A stretch of DNA of 64,000 nt from a virus. The notes under the pieces are model-generated. The model was not told the origin of the DNA. It searched no databases and worked only from the letters and a program-made list of their open reading frames with translations. Both the position numbers and the translations under genes were made by a program. Positions 31,172-38,888 of the stretch are shown one piece after another (positions within the stretch are counted from its first letter, which is position 1; each line of letters opens with the position of its first letter). The stretch is taken from positions 1 to 64,000 of the IMG/VR virus record IMGVR_UViG_3300033145_000692; one strand, 5' to 3'.

Positions 31172-31334
31172 TGTCAAACCCCTGCTTGGATAGAATTTCA
31201 TTGAGTTCTTTGTCCCTTCTGGTATCAGATGTGAATGAGTCAAGAGCACATTGTATAGCCCTCCTCAATTCAGGGACAGTAGAGCCATAGGCTGCTGCTA
31301 ACCGTTTCAACTCACTCACTGAAGGCTTCAGCAT
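31083..31334 (-). CDS. Hypothetical protein, 83 aa, overlapping the peptidase start
   Basis: From ATG at 31334 (MLKPSVSELKRLAAAYGSTV) the protein is helical and ends with NDETDETASEAKQM and a short tail. The last 89 bases lie inside the peptidase gene in another frame. The repeat cagtttcat (plus strand, 31151-31168) gives DETDET here and MKLMKL in the peptidase. Not recognised. It overlaps the nuclease gene by 23 bases. Confidence 0.55.
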   Translation of the reverse strand: MLKPSVSELKRLAAAYGSTVPELRRAIQCALDSFTSDTRRDKELNEILSKQGFDNDETDETASEAKQMVLRNNLVGNGTRHPS

Positions 31335-31725
31335 CAAGTTCGTCGAGCATTGTGTCGATGTCATTTTGAGTAGGTACCCTCCAAGAAGATTTCCAATAGT
31401 CTTTCCAGTTGGGCGGTGCAAAGAGTTTGTCGTATTCAAATTGGGTTGCAGCCGTCAGAATCCAGATGCCAATCCCTTTGTTATCCCAATGTGGCCACTT
31501 AATGCGTTGAGCCTTCGTAAAGCTGTACTTCTTCGGATGCTTCACATCAACCCAACGCTCGCCGATACCACTTTTGAACAGGTAGAGGTCAGGGATACCC
31601 CTCTGGAAAGCATTCCCGTGCATCACCTCGACGACCCACCCATGGGTCTCAAGGAACTCCTTCAAGTCCTTCTGGATGTACCACTCCGCGCCATGTGTTG
31701 CTTTCTTGATGATGTTACCCATCAC
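31312..31725 (-). CDS. VRR-NUC-type endonuclease, PD-(D/E)XK superfamily
   Basis: 137 residues. RGIPDLYLFKSG then ERWVDVKHPKKYSFTKAQ carries the PD...DxK catalytic triad with a following Q-containing helix, and an N-terminal E in GAEWYIQKDLKEFL. The layout matches small VRR-NUC/Holliday-resolvase-like phage nucleases that cut branched or flapped DNA. It begins ATGATG; either ATG may be used. It could resolve recombination intermediates before packaging. Confidence 0.75.
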   Translation of the reverse strand: MMGNIIKKATHGAEWYIQKDLKEFLETHGWVVEVMHGNAFQRGIPDLYLFKSGIGERWVDVKHPKKYSFTKAQRIKWPHWDNKGIGIWILTAATQFEYDKLFAPPNWKDYWKSSWRVPTQNDIDTMLDELDAEAFSE

Positions 31726-31775
31726 ACCGCCTTACTGTGGACAAACTTGTAAATGAAACTGTACATGTTTGATCC

Positions 31776-32102
31776 CTAAACAACGAACTTACCGTCAGCC
31801 CAAATGAGCTTGCGAACGTCATGTGGAATTTCAGTACTGGTGATAATCACCATGATGCGAACCTTGTCAACCATTAGCAGACTCTCTGCCCGGCGTATAG
31901 CCCGCGACAATGCCCGTTTCCGAGCTTGCCTACCATTGGTGATCACTTGCTCCTCAACTTGACCCTTCCACCAAAGGTGCCCGACAGTCATCGTTTGAGT
32001 GAGGTGTTTATAGGATGGTTTCGACCAGTACCAACACTCCCACATCTCTTTCTTGGGGTCCCAGATCTCTACGTTGTACTGAAGCACTTCCCAGTCTTTC
32101 AT
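31776..32102 (-). CDS. Hypothetical protein, 108 aa
   Basis: Start at 32102 (MKDWEVLQYNVEIWDPKKEM) overlaps the upstream stop (TGATG). Tryptophan-rich N-terminal half and a basic helix ARKRALSRAIRRAESLLMV, then strands VRIMVIITST and KLIWADGKFVV. Not recognised. It is the last gene after the three sulfotransferase-like genes. Confidence 0.6.
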   Translation of the reverse strand: MKDWEVLQYNVEIWDPKKEMWECWYWSKPSYKHLTQTMTVGHLWWKGQVEEQVITNGRQARKRALSRAIRRAESLLMVDKVRIMVIITSTEIPHDVRKLIWADGKFVV

Positions 32103-32632
32103 CACGTACTCCTTGGGATTGTGTAACCGTGGTTGCAAATGGTGTCGCTGTACCTATCAACAACGAGGTCGATTAACTCGGGTGTGTAGTAGTCGGCAAA
32201 GTCTCGACCTGCCCGCTTCTCAGATACATTCCTCCATGGAATCTCAGCGGGTGGAAACCCGATCTCCACCATCAGTTGGTTGAAATCCTCCTGGAGGTTT
32301 TCGTAACGAAGAGTATGCGTGCAGAGGTGTTGCCCAAAGAACAGCCCGCTCTGCATGTAGTGGTTAGGCTCGGCTACCCTCTGTCTCAACCATGTAGGAA
32401 AATGGTAGTCATGCTTCGTCTTGAACATCTCAAGGTAGTACCATGAAACAAACAAATCAAACGGGTCCCTCACTGTTGAGAAGACGATCCAACCCGCTGG
32501 TAATTCCTTGTACTGATGGTGGCTCATCTCAGCCTCAAAGCCACGTCTATTGACAAGCACCTTGCTGGTTGCCTGTGAAGCCGTCCGTGGGTGAGCGATA
32601 AACGCCACCTCTTTTTCACCATGGATGTACAT
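32102..32632 (-). CDS. Sulfotransferase-like protein 1 of a tandem trio
   Basis: 176 residues. FIAHPRTASQATSKVL is the 5'-phosphosulfate loop of PAPS-dependent sulfotransferases (compare P-K/R-T-A-S/G-x-T/S), and TVRDPFDLFVSWYY is the 3'-phosphate motif RxPxDxxxSxY/W. A later RYENLQEDF is shared by all three genes. In the family the enzyme moves sulfate from PAPS to a hydroxyl or amine of sugar, peptide or small molecule. The protein is short (usual 250-300 residues) and its acceptor is unknown. It begins inside the stop of gene 2 (TAATG). Confidence 0.75.
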   Translation of the reverse strand: MYIHGEKEVAFIAHPRTASQATSKVLVNRRGFEAEMSHHQYKELPAGWIVFSTVRDPFDLFVSWYYLEMFKTKHDYHFPTWLRQRVAEPNHYMQSGLFFGQHLCTHTLRYENLQEDFNQLMVEIGFPPAEIPWRNVSEKRAGRDFADYYTPELIDLVVDRYSDTICNHGYTIPRST

Positions 32633-33147
32633 TACAGTATTTCGTACCCGTTGTCTAAGATGTCTCTCTCGAACAGACTCACTACATGTGCAGTTAGTTC
32701 AGGAGTGTAACAGTCGGCGAAGTTGCGACCTTCGCGCCTCTCGGAAACATTAGTTCGTTTGATCTCTGTTTGTGGCAATCCGACCTTCTCCGTGAACTTG
32801 TCAAAATCCTCTTGTAGATTCTCGAAATGGAGAACGTCAGTCGAGAACTTCAAACCAAAGAACAAGTCGTTGATATAACTGTACGGGCTGGGTCGCTGTA
32901 TGACATGGGCAGCCCATTTCTCGAACGTCACTCCGAGTTTCTCAGGCTGTGCATAGTACCAGGACACAAACAAATCGAACGGGTTCCGAATCACGGAGAA
33001 AGTTGTCTTCCGACACCATATCTCCTTGAACTGGTGATGTGAACCTATCTTCTCGAATCCCATATCAAGAAGGGTGTAACTCATAGCAAGTGATGCCGTC
33101 TTTGGGTGGGCGATGAACGCCACATTCTTTTCTTCGTGAATGTACAT
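32632..33147 (-). CDS. Sulfotransferase-like protein 2 of a tandem trio
   Basis: 171 residues. FIAHPKTASLAMSYTL is the closest of the three to the canonical 5'-phosphosulfate loop (PKTAS), and VIRNPFDLFVSWYYA is the 3'-phosphate motif. It shares HHQFKEI, FENLQEDF and ...NVSERREGR with its neighbours. No signal peptide or membrane segment. Linked by one-base overlaps on both sides to the other two copies. Confidence 0.75.
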   Translation of the reverse strand: MYIHEEKNVAFIAHPKTASLAMSYTLLDMGFEKIGSHHQFKEIWCRKTTFSVIRNPFDLFVSWYYAQPEKLGVTFEKWAAHVIQRPSPYSYINDLFFGLKFSTDVLHFENLQEDFDKFTEKVGLPQTEIKRTNVSERREGRNFADCYTPELTAHVVSLFERDILDNGYEIL

Positions 33148-33665
33148 TATGAACTCCTTGTCCAGTAATTGTGCTGTTCGATTTCGTCTCCGAAGAAACG
33201 TCCAACCATGTCGAGTGTGGCATCATTGTAGATACCCATAAAGTCCCGACCCATACGCCACTCTGAAACATTCATTCGTTTGATCTTTGTCTGTGGGAGC
33301 CCAACCTTTTTCATCAACTGGTCGAATTCCTCTTGGAGATTCTCGTAATGAAGGATGTCAGTACAGAGGTGTTGCCCAAAGAACAGTCCATGTGAAATGT
33401 AGTGAGGTGGATTGTTGAGAAAAATTCTCAACCAGTATTCAAAAGACCAATGTTCCTCACGTCTCCTGAAGTAGTACCACGACACCAACATGTCAAATGG
33501 ATTCCGAACCACCGAGAAAGTTGTCTCAAGACAAGAGGACTCCCTGAACTGGTGGTGTGACCCATCCTGTACAAAGCCACTCCCAAGGAGTGTCGCAGCC
33601 ATCGCAACTGACGCCGTTCTCGGGTGGGCTATAAAAGCCACCTTCTTTTCTCCATGGATGTACAT
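33147..33665 (-). CDS. Sulfotransferase-like protein 3 of a tandem trio
   Basis: 172 residues from ATG at 33665, which shares its first base with the last base of the polymerase stop (TAATG). FIAHPRTASVAMAATL and VVRNPFDMLVSWYYF are the two cofactor motifs; the DILHYENLQEEF segment matches the others. All three genes open with MYIHxEKxVAFIAHP, which shows recent tandem duplication with later divergence of the C-terminal thirds, where the acceptor would bind. Confidence 0.75.
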   Translation of the reverse strand: MYIHGEKKVAFIAHPRTASVAMAATLLGSGFVQDGSHHQFRESSCLETTFSVVRNPFDMLVSWYYFRRREEHWSFEYWLRIFLNNPPHYISHGLFFGQHLCTDILHYENLQEEFDQLMKKVGLPQTKIKRMNVSEWRMGRDFMGIYNDATLDMVGRFFGDEIEQHNYWTRSS

Positions 33666-36184
33666 TATTCCATCTCCGGGGCACACATCTTGACAGTAAC
33701 AGAGCCGCCCTTCTTCTCAGCCCAGTTTGCCTGTGCTTCATTCCATGTCATCCCGATCAATGGAACCTGCGGGCGATAATGTTCCACCACCTCACGTACC
33801 TTTTCAGTCACTTGTGAGACATACTCAGGATCAGTAACGCACATGACCTCGTCATGGACGTTGAGAGGGGCAACTTTCAACTCGGACACACCAACTGGTT
33901 GAAGGTCCCAGATTGCACGTTGGGCATGTTTGGTGATCTGACCACCAGGAGATTGAATCTCGTGGTTGGCGGCGGCACGCATGTTCGCTTGCTGCAACCC
34001 AAAGGCAGCCCCATACAATGCACTGGAGACCGCTCCACCCGCCGTCTGAACCCTGTCACGACGCCAAACCTTCACCGGATGGTTTTTCCAGCCCTTGGGC
34101 AAGGCATTCGCCATCTTAAACATCTCGTGGCAGATTTGATTCTCCAATGTGAAGAACCTCTTGAAGCCAAGGAAGGATTCAACACAATCCTTAGGCTGCC
34201 GCCACACCACCTGTGACCCAACGCCTCCGGGTTGTCGCATAGAGCAGAAGTCATCAAATGTCTTCTCACGTGCTTTCCCCACGCCGGGGTACCGCTTGTC
34301 GAATTCCTCGAAAGCCCCTTTGGCATTCTCTTCCTTGACACCTAGGTTTCTCACCAGGGTCTCCCAGGTACCACCATAGATCATGGCGAACACACCGGAC
34401 TTCCCCTTCAAGTACATATCGTTCTCAGTACCTGAACTGGCTAGGACCTCACCATAGGTGTGTCCTGGGAAGATCGCCATGCCGAACAGACCATGAATCT
34501 TCTGGCGAACCAAACCCTTATCGTCACACTCATCACATTCCCCCATTCTATCTTCACCAACCTTTGTCCCGTTGCAGAATGGACACTCGATCTTTTTGAC
34601 CAGGTCTCCCCGCAACGCTGGATCATTGTAGACCGCGTCTGCCAGTGTCACCTCGAATGAGTCAAAGTCACCACCACAGAGGATCGTGTCTCCCCAGTTA
34701 AGTGGGAAGCAGCGGCGAACCGCTTTGGTCGCTTTGATCCCCTGTGCATTGAGCCCTGAGGTACCAGCCATTCGAGAGGACTTGGTACCCACAACAACGA
34801 AGTCTGCATGGAACCTGCCAGCTACCAGCAGCTTGTCGTAGAGTTCAACCTCCTTGGCAGCGATCTTGATGTCAAGGATTTCTTTGGCGCGGTACGCAGC
34901 CGGATGGTTGCCCATCTCCTCTTCACAACGGTCCCATGACGCCAGCATCTGTCCAACCCCATTGCAGCGGGAGCAGCCCTTACCTGAACACTTCTCACAC
35001 TCTTCATCTTCCTCAATGTGCCATTCACGTATGGAGGTCAGGTTGGCTTTCTTCGTGGACCATCCCGTGGTGTCTTCGATCGACATAATCTCGATCTCAT
35101 CCATCACCTCTTCCATGTAGATGCGTACGGAAACTGGTTTGTTCGTATTGATTGGGCTGTTGTCAACCTTAGCTTGGGCAGTTTCACGGAGACCTATCAT
35201 ACCCTGTTTATCAATCTCGAAACCGTGCCATCTCACCACGGGTACCATGGTTGCTAAAATGGAATCGTCATCACCTGGTGGTGGGCACTTGAAGTGCTTG
35301 TACAACGCGCGTGTGTACACGATATCATCCTTGGCATACTCACGGGCGTCAGCGTTGTTTTCCCAATGGTCGATGAAGAGTTTGATCTGGGCTGGCCAGG
35401 TATGACCAACAAGCTTATTCTCTTCCTTCTTTGGGTCCCACTCCCAGACTTCCCAATTCTTCTCAGGTGTGGAAAGAGCCCTCGCGAAAGGCGCATAGCC
35501 AAGCTCCTTCGGATACCAAGCTTTGGGAGGCTCCACGTCTTCATAATGGAACTTCGGCATGAAACCCATGGCGTGTTCGGCGAGGAACTTCAGACCGCCC
35601 GCAGGGGCGAACCTTAAGACAACGTCCTTGAACTCGTCATCAAACACACCCTCATGCTCCCGGTCCACTACGGACCATTTGGGGGCTTCTGGGTCGACTT
35701 TCTTGGCAAAGTAGATTCCATCTAACTCGACCCGCTTCTCCAGTTCTTCACTCAGCGCATACGCCAACGCAGTCGGAACCTTCCGAATGTTGATATTCTT
35801 ACGAGCCATCAAGCTTTGGTATTCACCCTTCCGAGAGACCAACATCAGGTCGATAGCACTGGCGAACTTGATGGCAGGACCATCTCTGGCTTCCATCTCG
35901 CGATCAGCGATCTCTTCAATGTGGTACTTGGGTGTCCAGTGGTTGGGGCAGAGAGCCCAGATGGTGTACAGTTTCGCCAACTGGAAAACATCGAACGTCA
36001 GATTAAAACCAACGATACAATGTTCGAGCCAACTCTCGATCAGGTTAAGAGTCTTCCAGATAGGTTCGGACCAGATGTCGTACATGTTGATAGGTCCGTC
36101 GTCCAATGCAAACTGGATCAGCACTGGCATAGAGTATAGTCCTACAGTCTCAGTATCCACGAACAATTTAGAAGGTTCAGACAT
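33665..36184 (-). CDS. Family A DNA polymerase with zinc-knuckle insertions
   Basis: 839 residues. A 3'-5' exonuclease domain comes first: FVDTET (D10, E12), FNLTFD (60-65) and YAKDDIVYT (283-291). Polymerase motif A is GGDFDSFEVTLAD (504-516), motif B KSGVFAMIYGG (595-605), motif C NVHDEV (775-780). This is the main replicative polymerase candidate. Two cysteine-rich inserts are unusual: CEKCSGKGCSRC (397-407), and CPFCNGT...CDEC (534-553) directly after motif A, both with the CxxCxG spacing of DnaJ-type zinc centres. No 5'-3' exonuclease domain is present. GGAAG precedes the ATG; a 15-bp triple repeat lies 50 bases upstream. Confidence 0.9.
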   Translation of the reverse strand: MSEPSKLFVDTETVGLYSMPVLIQFALDDGPINMYDIWSEPIWKTLNLIESWLEHCIVGFNLTFDVFQLAKLYTIWALCPNHWTPKYHIEEIADREMEARDGPAIKFASAIDLMLVSRKGEYQSLMARKNINIRKVPTALAYALSEELEKRVELDGIYFAKKVDPEAPKWSVVDREHEGVFDDEFKDVVLRFAPAGGLKFLAEHAMGFMPKFHYEDVEPPKAWYPKELGYAPFARALSTPEKNWEVWEWDPKKEENKLVGHTWPAQIKLFIDHWENNADAREYAKDDIVYTRALYKHFKCPPPGDDDSILATMVPVVRWHGFEIDKQGMIGLRETAQAKVDNSPINTNKPVSVRIYMEEVMDEIEIMSIEDTTGWSTKKANLTSIREWHIEEDEECEKCSGKGCSRCNGVGQMLASWDRCEEEMGNHPAAYRAKEILDIKIAAKEVELYDKLLVAGRFHADFVVVGTKSSRMAGTSGLNAQGIKATKAVRRCFPLNWGDTILCGGDFDSFEVTLADAVYNDPALRGDLVKKIECPFCNGTKVGEDRMGECDECDDKGLVRQKIHGLFGMAIFPGHTYGEVLASSGTENDMYLKGKSGVFAMIYGGTWETLVRNLGVKEENAKGAFEEFDKRYPGVGKAREKTFDDFCSMRQPGGVGSQVVWRQPKDCVESFLGFKRFFTLENQICHEMFKMANALPKGWKNHPVKVWRRDRVQTAGGAVSSALYGAAFGLQQANMRAAANHEIQSPGGQITKHAQRAIWDLQPVGVSELKVAPLNVHDEVMCVTDPEYVSQVTEKVREVVEHYRPQVPLIGMTWNEAQANWAEKKGGSVTVKMCAPEME

Positions 36185-36233
36185 GCTTCCAAGATTTCCC
36201 TTGAATGATTCTCGTGATGTGTATGTGGTTCAC

Positions 36234-36278
36234 TTGACAGAAAGTTCCTTGACAGAAAGTTCCTTGACAGAAAGTTCC
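36234..36278. repeat. Three perfect 15-bp tandem copies upstream of the polymerase
   Basis: TTGACAGAAAGTTCC (plus strand) three times in a row between the polymerase start and tRNA-Thr. Each copy contains a TTGACA hexamer on the plus strand, but no matching -10 was found. The surrounding 36185-36369 contains no gene. Confidence 0.95.
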
Positions 36279-36369
36279 TTGTACATCGACCTTACTCCAG
36301 AAGCGGGTAAGGTCTTTCCCTGTCAACTCAGGTATCTTTCTCACCTTACAATTCCCTTTGAAGTAAAAG

Positions 36370-36442
36370 AGCCGGTGGAGGGACTCAAACCCCCGACATG
36401 AGCTTTACAAAAGCCCCGCTCTATCAACTGAGCTACACCGGC
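36370..36442 (-). tRNA. tRNA-Thr (anticodon TGT)
   Basis: 73 bases fold as a standard cloverleaf: acceptor GCCGGTG/CACCGGC, D-stem GCTC/GAGC, anticodon stem GGGCT/AGCTC with loop TTTGTAA, T-arm GGGGG/CCCTC with loop TTTGAGT, discriminator T. Anticodon TGT reads ACA and ACG/ACU by wobble. The CCA end is not encoded. The first base overlaps the stop codon of the small upstream gene. Confidence 0.95.
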
Positions 36443-36621
36443 TAATGACCGAGCCCAACTCCCACTCGATCATTGTTGGCAAGGGTCCCTGGGGTACATC
36501 GCATGAGTTCGCCCGACGTTACCAACGTAGGCTCTACCTTCTGGTTACCCTGGTCACCAGTCATGCGGTCTACAGGTTCAGCGCAGTACTGCGCACACCC
36601 GCTCGACCCTTGCTTGAACAC
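36442..36621 (-). CDS. Possible small protein, 59 aa, ending at tRNA-Thr
   Basis: A GTG at 36621, two bases after the upstream stop, opens a frame with protein-like composition (GSSGCAQYCAEPVDRMTGDQ, then TLVTSGELMRC and NDRVGVGLGH). The last base of its TAG is the first base of tRNA-Thr. No strong ribosome site, so translation would depend on coupling. The C-x3-C and later C could bind metal. Moderate to low confidence. Confidence 0.45.
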   Translation of the reverse strand: MFKQGSSGCAQYCAEPVDRMTGDQGNQKVEPTLVTSGELMRCTPGTLANNDRVGVGLGH

Positions 36622-36622
36622 A

Positions 36623-36943
36623 TTAGAACACGTCGTAAGACCAACTCGAATCACTAGCTTTGATATTCGCTGACAAGAGTGGTCTGGTGATCACCGATTG
36701 ACCATTGTCGAGTCGAATCCTTATGGAATCATACTGACCAAATTCTCCCTCGATCCGTCCCAAGCTGCCAGTTTCAATGAGAGGGTCACCGGTGTCGATC
36801 TCCACCCCCGCCATTATTTGGTTTTGAACAATAAACTGGTACATGAACTGCTCGCTCTCAACCATCAGGATTGTGAACGGATCTAGTTTACTGATCTGTA
36901 TCTTCCCACCGGAAGGGACTCTCGCCGCTGCTTCTGAATTCAT
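36623..36943 (-). CDS. Hypothetical protein, about 106 aa
   Basis: Strand-rich (LDPFTILMVESEQFMYQFIV, then LGRIEGEFGQYDSIRIRLDN). The start is uncertain: ATG at 36943 overlaps the ParB-like gene by 56 bases, while ATG at 36865 (MVESEQF) would avoid overlap but remove a strand. Not recognised. Confidence 0.55.
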   Translation of the reverse strand: MNSEAAARVPSGGKIQISKLDPFTILMVESEQFMYQFIVQNQIMAGVEIDTGDPLIETGSLGRIEGEFGQYDSIRIRLDNGQSVITRPLLSANIKASDSSWSYDVF

Positions 36944-37718
36944 ATTCTGGTGCATGTTTCTTGATATCCTTTTTGATCTCAGCATCACTCAGGTAACCTG
37001 CTGCCCATGCCATCAGACGAGGTGGGAGCCCATTGATACCAGCGTTCAACATCACCGCTGCCATCTTACTCAACTGCGCTTTGGTTTTCTTATACCGAAA
37101 CTTTCTGGTGACAGGTACCCCACGGCGGGTCTTTTTTCCAGCCTTCTTCTCCTTGAACTTGATGATCTTATCAGCGGCGGCAACTTGCTTGTCTTCTGGT
37201 AGCTGACAGATCGCTTCGATATTCACTGCCGACAACAAGCCAAGTGCTGCCTTTATCTGCACCTTCTCAGGAAGCTTCAATAGACGAAGACGGATATGAA
37301 CCCATCTGGTTGGTCTCTTCAACTCCTTTGAAGCTGAACGAAGTGGTACCCCCTCTGGATAGAGTGCCTCGACTGCCTTTGCTTCCTCAAGCATGTTGAG
37401 GTCTTTACGCTCCAGATTCTCAGTGAGGTTGAGCAGTCTCGCCTGGTGCTCATCCAAACCTTTGAAGACAATCGCTGGAATAGTTTCCCACCTCAACAAG
37501 GACTCTACCGCTTTGAATCGCCGGTGCCCAGCCAACAATCTGAATCGCCCTTCCCACGGTTGGACGGCTATGGGGAACTGCAAACCGATCTCTTTGATTG
37601 AGTCTGCCAGTTCAATAATTGACTGAATCGTGAAAGCACCTCGACAGTTGAAACGCTCATCATATAGGATATCCTCAAGAGGAATCTCATAGGCATCATA
37701 CTGTTCAAGGCGCTTCAT
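36888..37718 (-). CDS. ParB-like protein 1
   Basis: 276 residues. LEDILYDERFNCRG opens a ParB/Sulfiredoxin-type domain; IKEIGLQFPIAVQP, LLAGHRRFKAVESL (ParB box II) and NLTENLERKDLN follow, then a KorB-like helical region with PTRWVHIRLRLLKL as a helix-turn-helix. ParB proteins bind CTP and a centromere-like DNA site; in phages they may act in partition, as regulators or as nucleases. No ParA-like ATPase lies next to it, so plasmid-style partition is not supported. A GTG four codons upstream is an alternative start. Confidence 0.8.
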   Translation of the reverse strand: MKRLEQYDAYEIPLEDILYDERFNCRGAFTIQSIIELADSIKEIGLQFPIAVQPWEGRFRLLAGHRRFKAVESLLRWETIPAIVFKGLDEHQARLLNLTENLERKDLNMLEEAKAVEALYPEGVPLRSASKELKRPTRWVHIRLRLLKLPEKVQIKAALGLLSAVNIEAICQLPEDKQVAAADKIIKFKEKKAGKKTRRGVPVTRKFRYKKTKAQLSKMAAVMLNAGINGLPPRLMAWAAGYLSDAEIKKDIKKHAPEYEFRSSGESPFRWEDTDQ

Positions 37719-37720
37719 GT

Positions 37721-38344
37721 CTACGTCCACATATACTGTCTCACGGCAGCCAGACGTTGGAGCATCTCATCAGACTGATCCTCCATATTCTGTTCCAACT
37801 CACTGGCTTCCTTTGTCAACGCGCGGTACTTGTCTTCCTGTCCATCTGTTTCAAAATGGAAGACCATCTGTCGGAGATTATTTTGAGGAGGATCAAGTTC
37901 CCTATGGTCGATCAAAGGTGAACACTCGCGGATGAGTTTCCAGATATTGTTGGTGGCTTCCTGGTACTCTTTCTGGTAGGTGATGTTCCACCAGTCCCAG
38001 ATTTCCTTCATCTCATCCATGACATACTTGCCACCAATCTTCTTGGGACCTTCCTCACCAAACCAGAGGACATGTCCAGGTGAGCATTCATTCTCAATGA
38101 ACTGCCCAAGAATCTCCATTGACATGTGCAGCAGAAGTTCCCGGCGATCACACCAAGAATGACAAAGCGTTCGTGGCTTGACCGTGGAGTATCTGTTCCA
38201 ACAGAAATTCTTTACCCACTGCCATATCGGACCAAGTCTGTAATCGTATGGAATCCGATAGTACACATCCATGACCTTGTCTTCTAAGGTCTCAGTCATC
38301 TGTCTAACCTTGGTCTTAATCACGTCAATCTCCAAAAAAATCAT
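37721..38344 (-). CDS. Hypothetical protein, about 207 aa
   Basis: An aromatic protein (YYRIPYDYRLGPIWQWVKNF, then EIWDWWNITYQKEYQEATN) with a helical C-terminus (EASELEQNMEDQSDEMLQRL). Similar aromatic proteins of unknown function are common in large phages. Its N-terminus carries a 20-bp duplication (MEIDMIFLEIDVI), so the true start may be ATG at 38344, or an internal ATG further in (MTETLEDK). Not recognised. Confidence 0.65.
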   Translation of the reverse strand: MIFLEIDVIKTKVRQMTETLEDKVMDVYYRIPYDYRLGPIWQWVKNFCWNRYSTVKPRTLCHSWCDRRELLLHMSMEILGQFIENECSPGHVLWFGEEGPKKIGGKYVMDEMKEIWDWWNITYQKEYQEATNNIWKLIRECSPLIDHRELDPPQNNLRQMVFHFETDGQEDKYRALTKEASELEQNMEDQSDEMLQRLAAVRQYMWT

Positions 38345-38374
38345 GTCAATCTCCAAAGTGTTGTGTTACACAAG

Positions 38375-38447
38375 CTGTAGTGGCAGGACTTGAACCTGCA
38401 ACCCTCTCCTTAACAGGGAGTTGCTCTACCAATTGAGCTACACTACA
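38375..38447 (-). tRNA. tRNA-Asn (anticodon GTT)
   Basis: 73 bases: acceptor TGTAGTG/CACTACA, D-stem GCTC/GAGC, anticodon stem ACTCC/GGAGA with loop CTGTTAA, T-arm GCAGG/CCTGC with loop TTCAAGT, discriminator G. The first base of the anticodon stem is mismatched (A-A). The stop codon of the SemiSWEET-like gene lies inside its 5' end. Confidence 0.95.
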
Positions 38448-38707
38448 ATAGTTCTCCTCGGAAACGCCCAATACCTGAGCATCACCGAGATGCAGATCAG
38501 GTTGAGGATGTAGTTCGTCAACAACCATGGCACCGCTCCAAACTCTCCGATGGTGGCTATAACGTAGCAAACCTCACCGGTGAACCAGAGCAACAACGTC
38601 CAGATGGATAGACCACGTGCGTGTCCTTGGCAGTAGCATTGGACAGCTTGTGGCATCCCACTAAAGGCTAAACACAGAGAACCTATCCATCCGATCGCTG
38701 TTATCAC
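38438..38707 (-). CDS. SemiSWEET/PQ-loop small membrane protein
   Basis: 89 residues with three transmembrane helices: IGWIGSLCLAFSGMPQAVQC, LSIWTLLLWFTGEVCYVIAT and WLLTNYILNLICISVMLRYW. The first ends in the PQ motif (GMPQAVQ), followed by the G-x-S turn before helix two, as in bacterial SemiSWEET transporters, which dimerise to move sugars. A transport role in a phage is unproven; such proteins are occasionally found in phage genomes. The TAG stop is at bases 8-10 of the adjacent tRNA-Asn. Confidence 0.8.
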   Translation of the reverse strand: MITAIGWIGSLCLAFSGMPQAVQCYCQGHARGLSIWTLLLWFTGEVCYVIATIGEFGAVPWLLTNYILNLICISVMLRYWAFPRRTIVV

Positions 38708-38709
38708 AA

Positions 38710-38886
38710 CTACTCTCCTAAGGTGATCGGTTCGTCACCGGGTTGCTTGCGAAGGTCTTCCGCAAAGGAATGAGCACTTCGACACACTGGTGTGCCTGAC
38801 ACCTTTCCTGGGTTATCACGATGAGTCTCAGTAGACCCACCATACATGTCGTCAAAGTCGAGTTTCTTGTCGCCGTCATCAGCCAT
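38710..38886 (-). CDS. Hypothetical protein, 58 aa
   Basis: An ATG at 38886 with TGAGG in place opens a 58-codon frame: MADDGDKKLDFDDMYGGSTE, then KVSGTPVCRSAHSFAEDLRK. It fills the gap between the phosphoesterase and the SemiSWEET-like gene exactly (gaps of two bases on each side), which supports it as real. Acidic start, no recognised domain. Confidence 0.7.
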   Translation of the reverse strand: MADDGDKKLDFDDMYGGSTETHRDNPGKVSGTPVCRSAHSFAEDLRKQPGDEPITLGE

Positions 38887-38888
38887 GG

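Noticed and set aside
36234-36278. CRISPR or iteron array
   Set aside because: Three adjacent 15-bp copies without spacers; too few and too short for CRISPR, and no origin features surround them.
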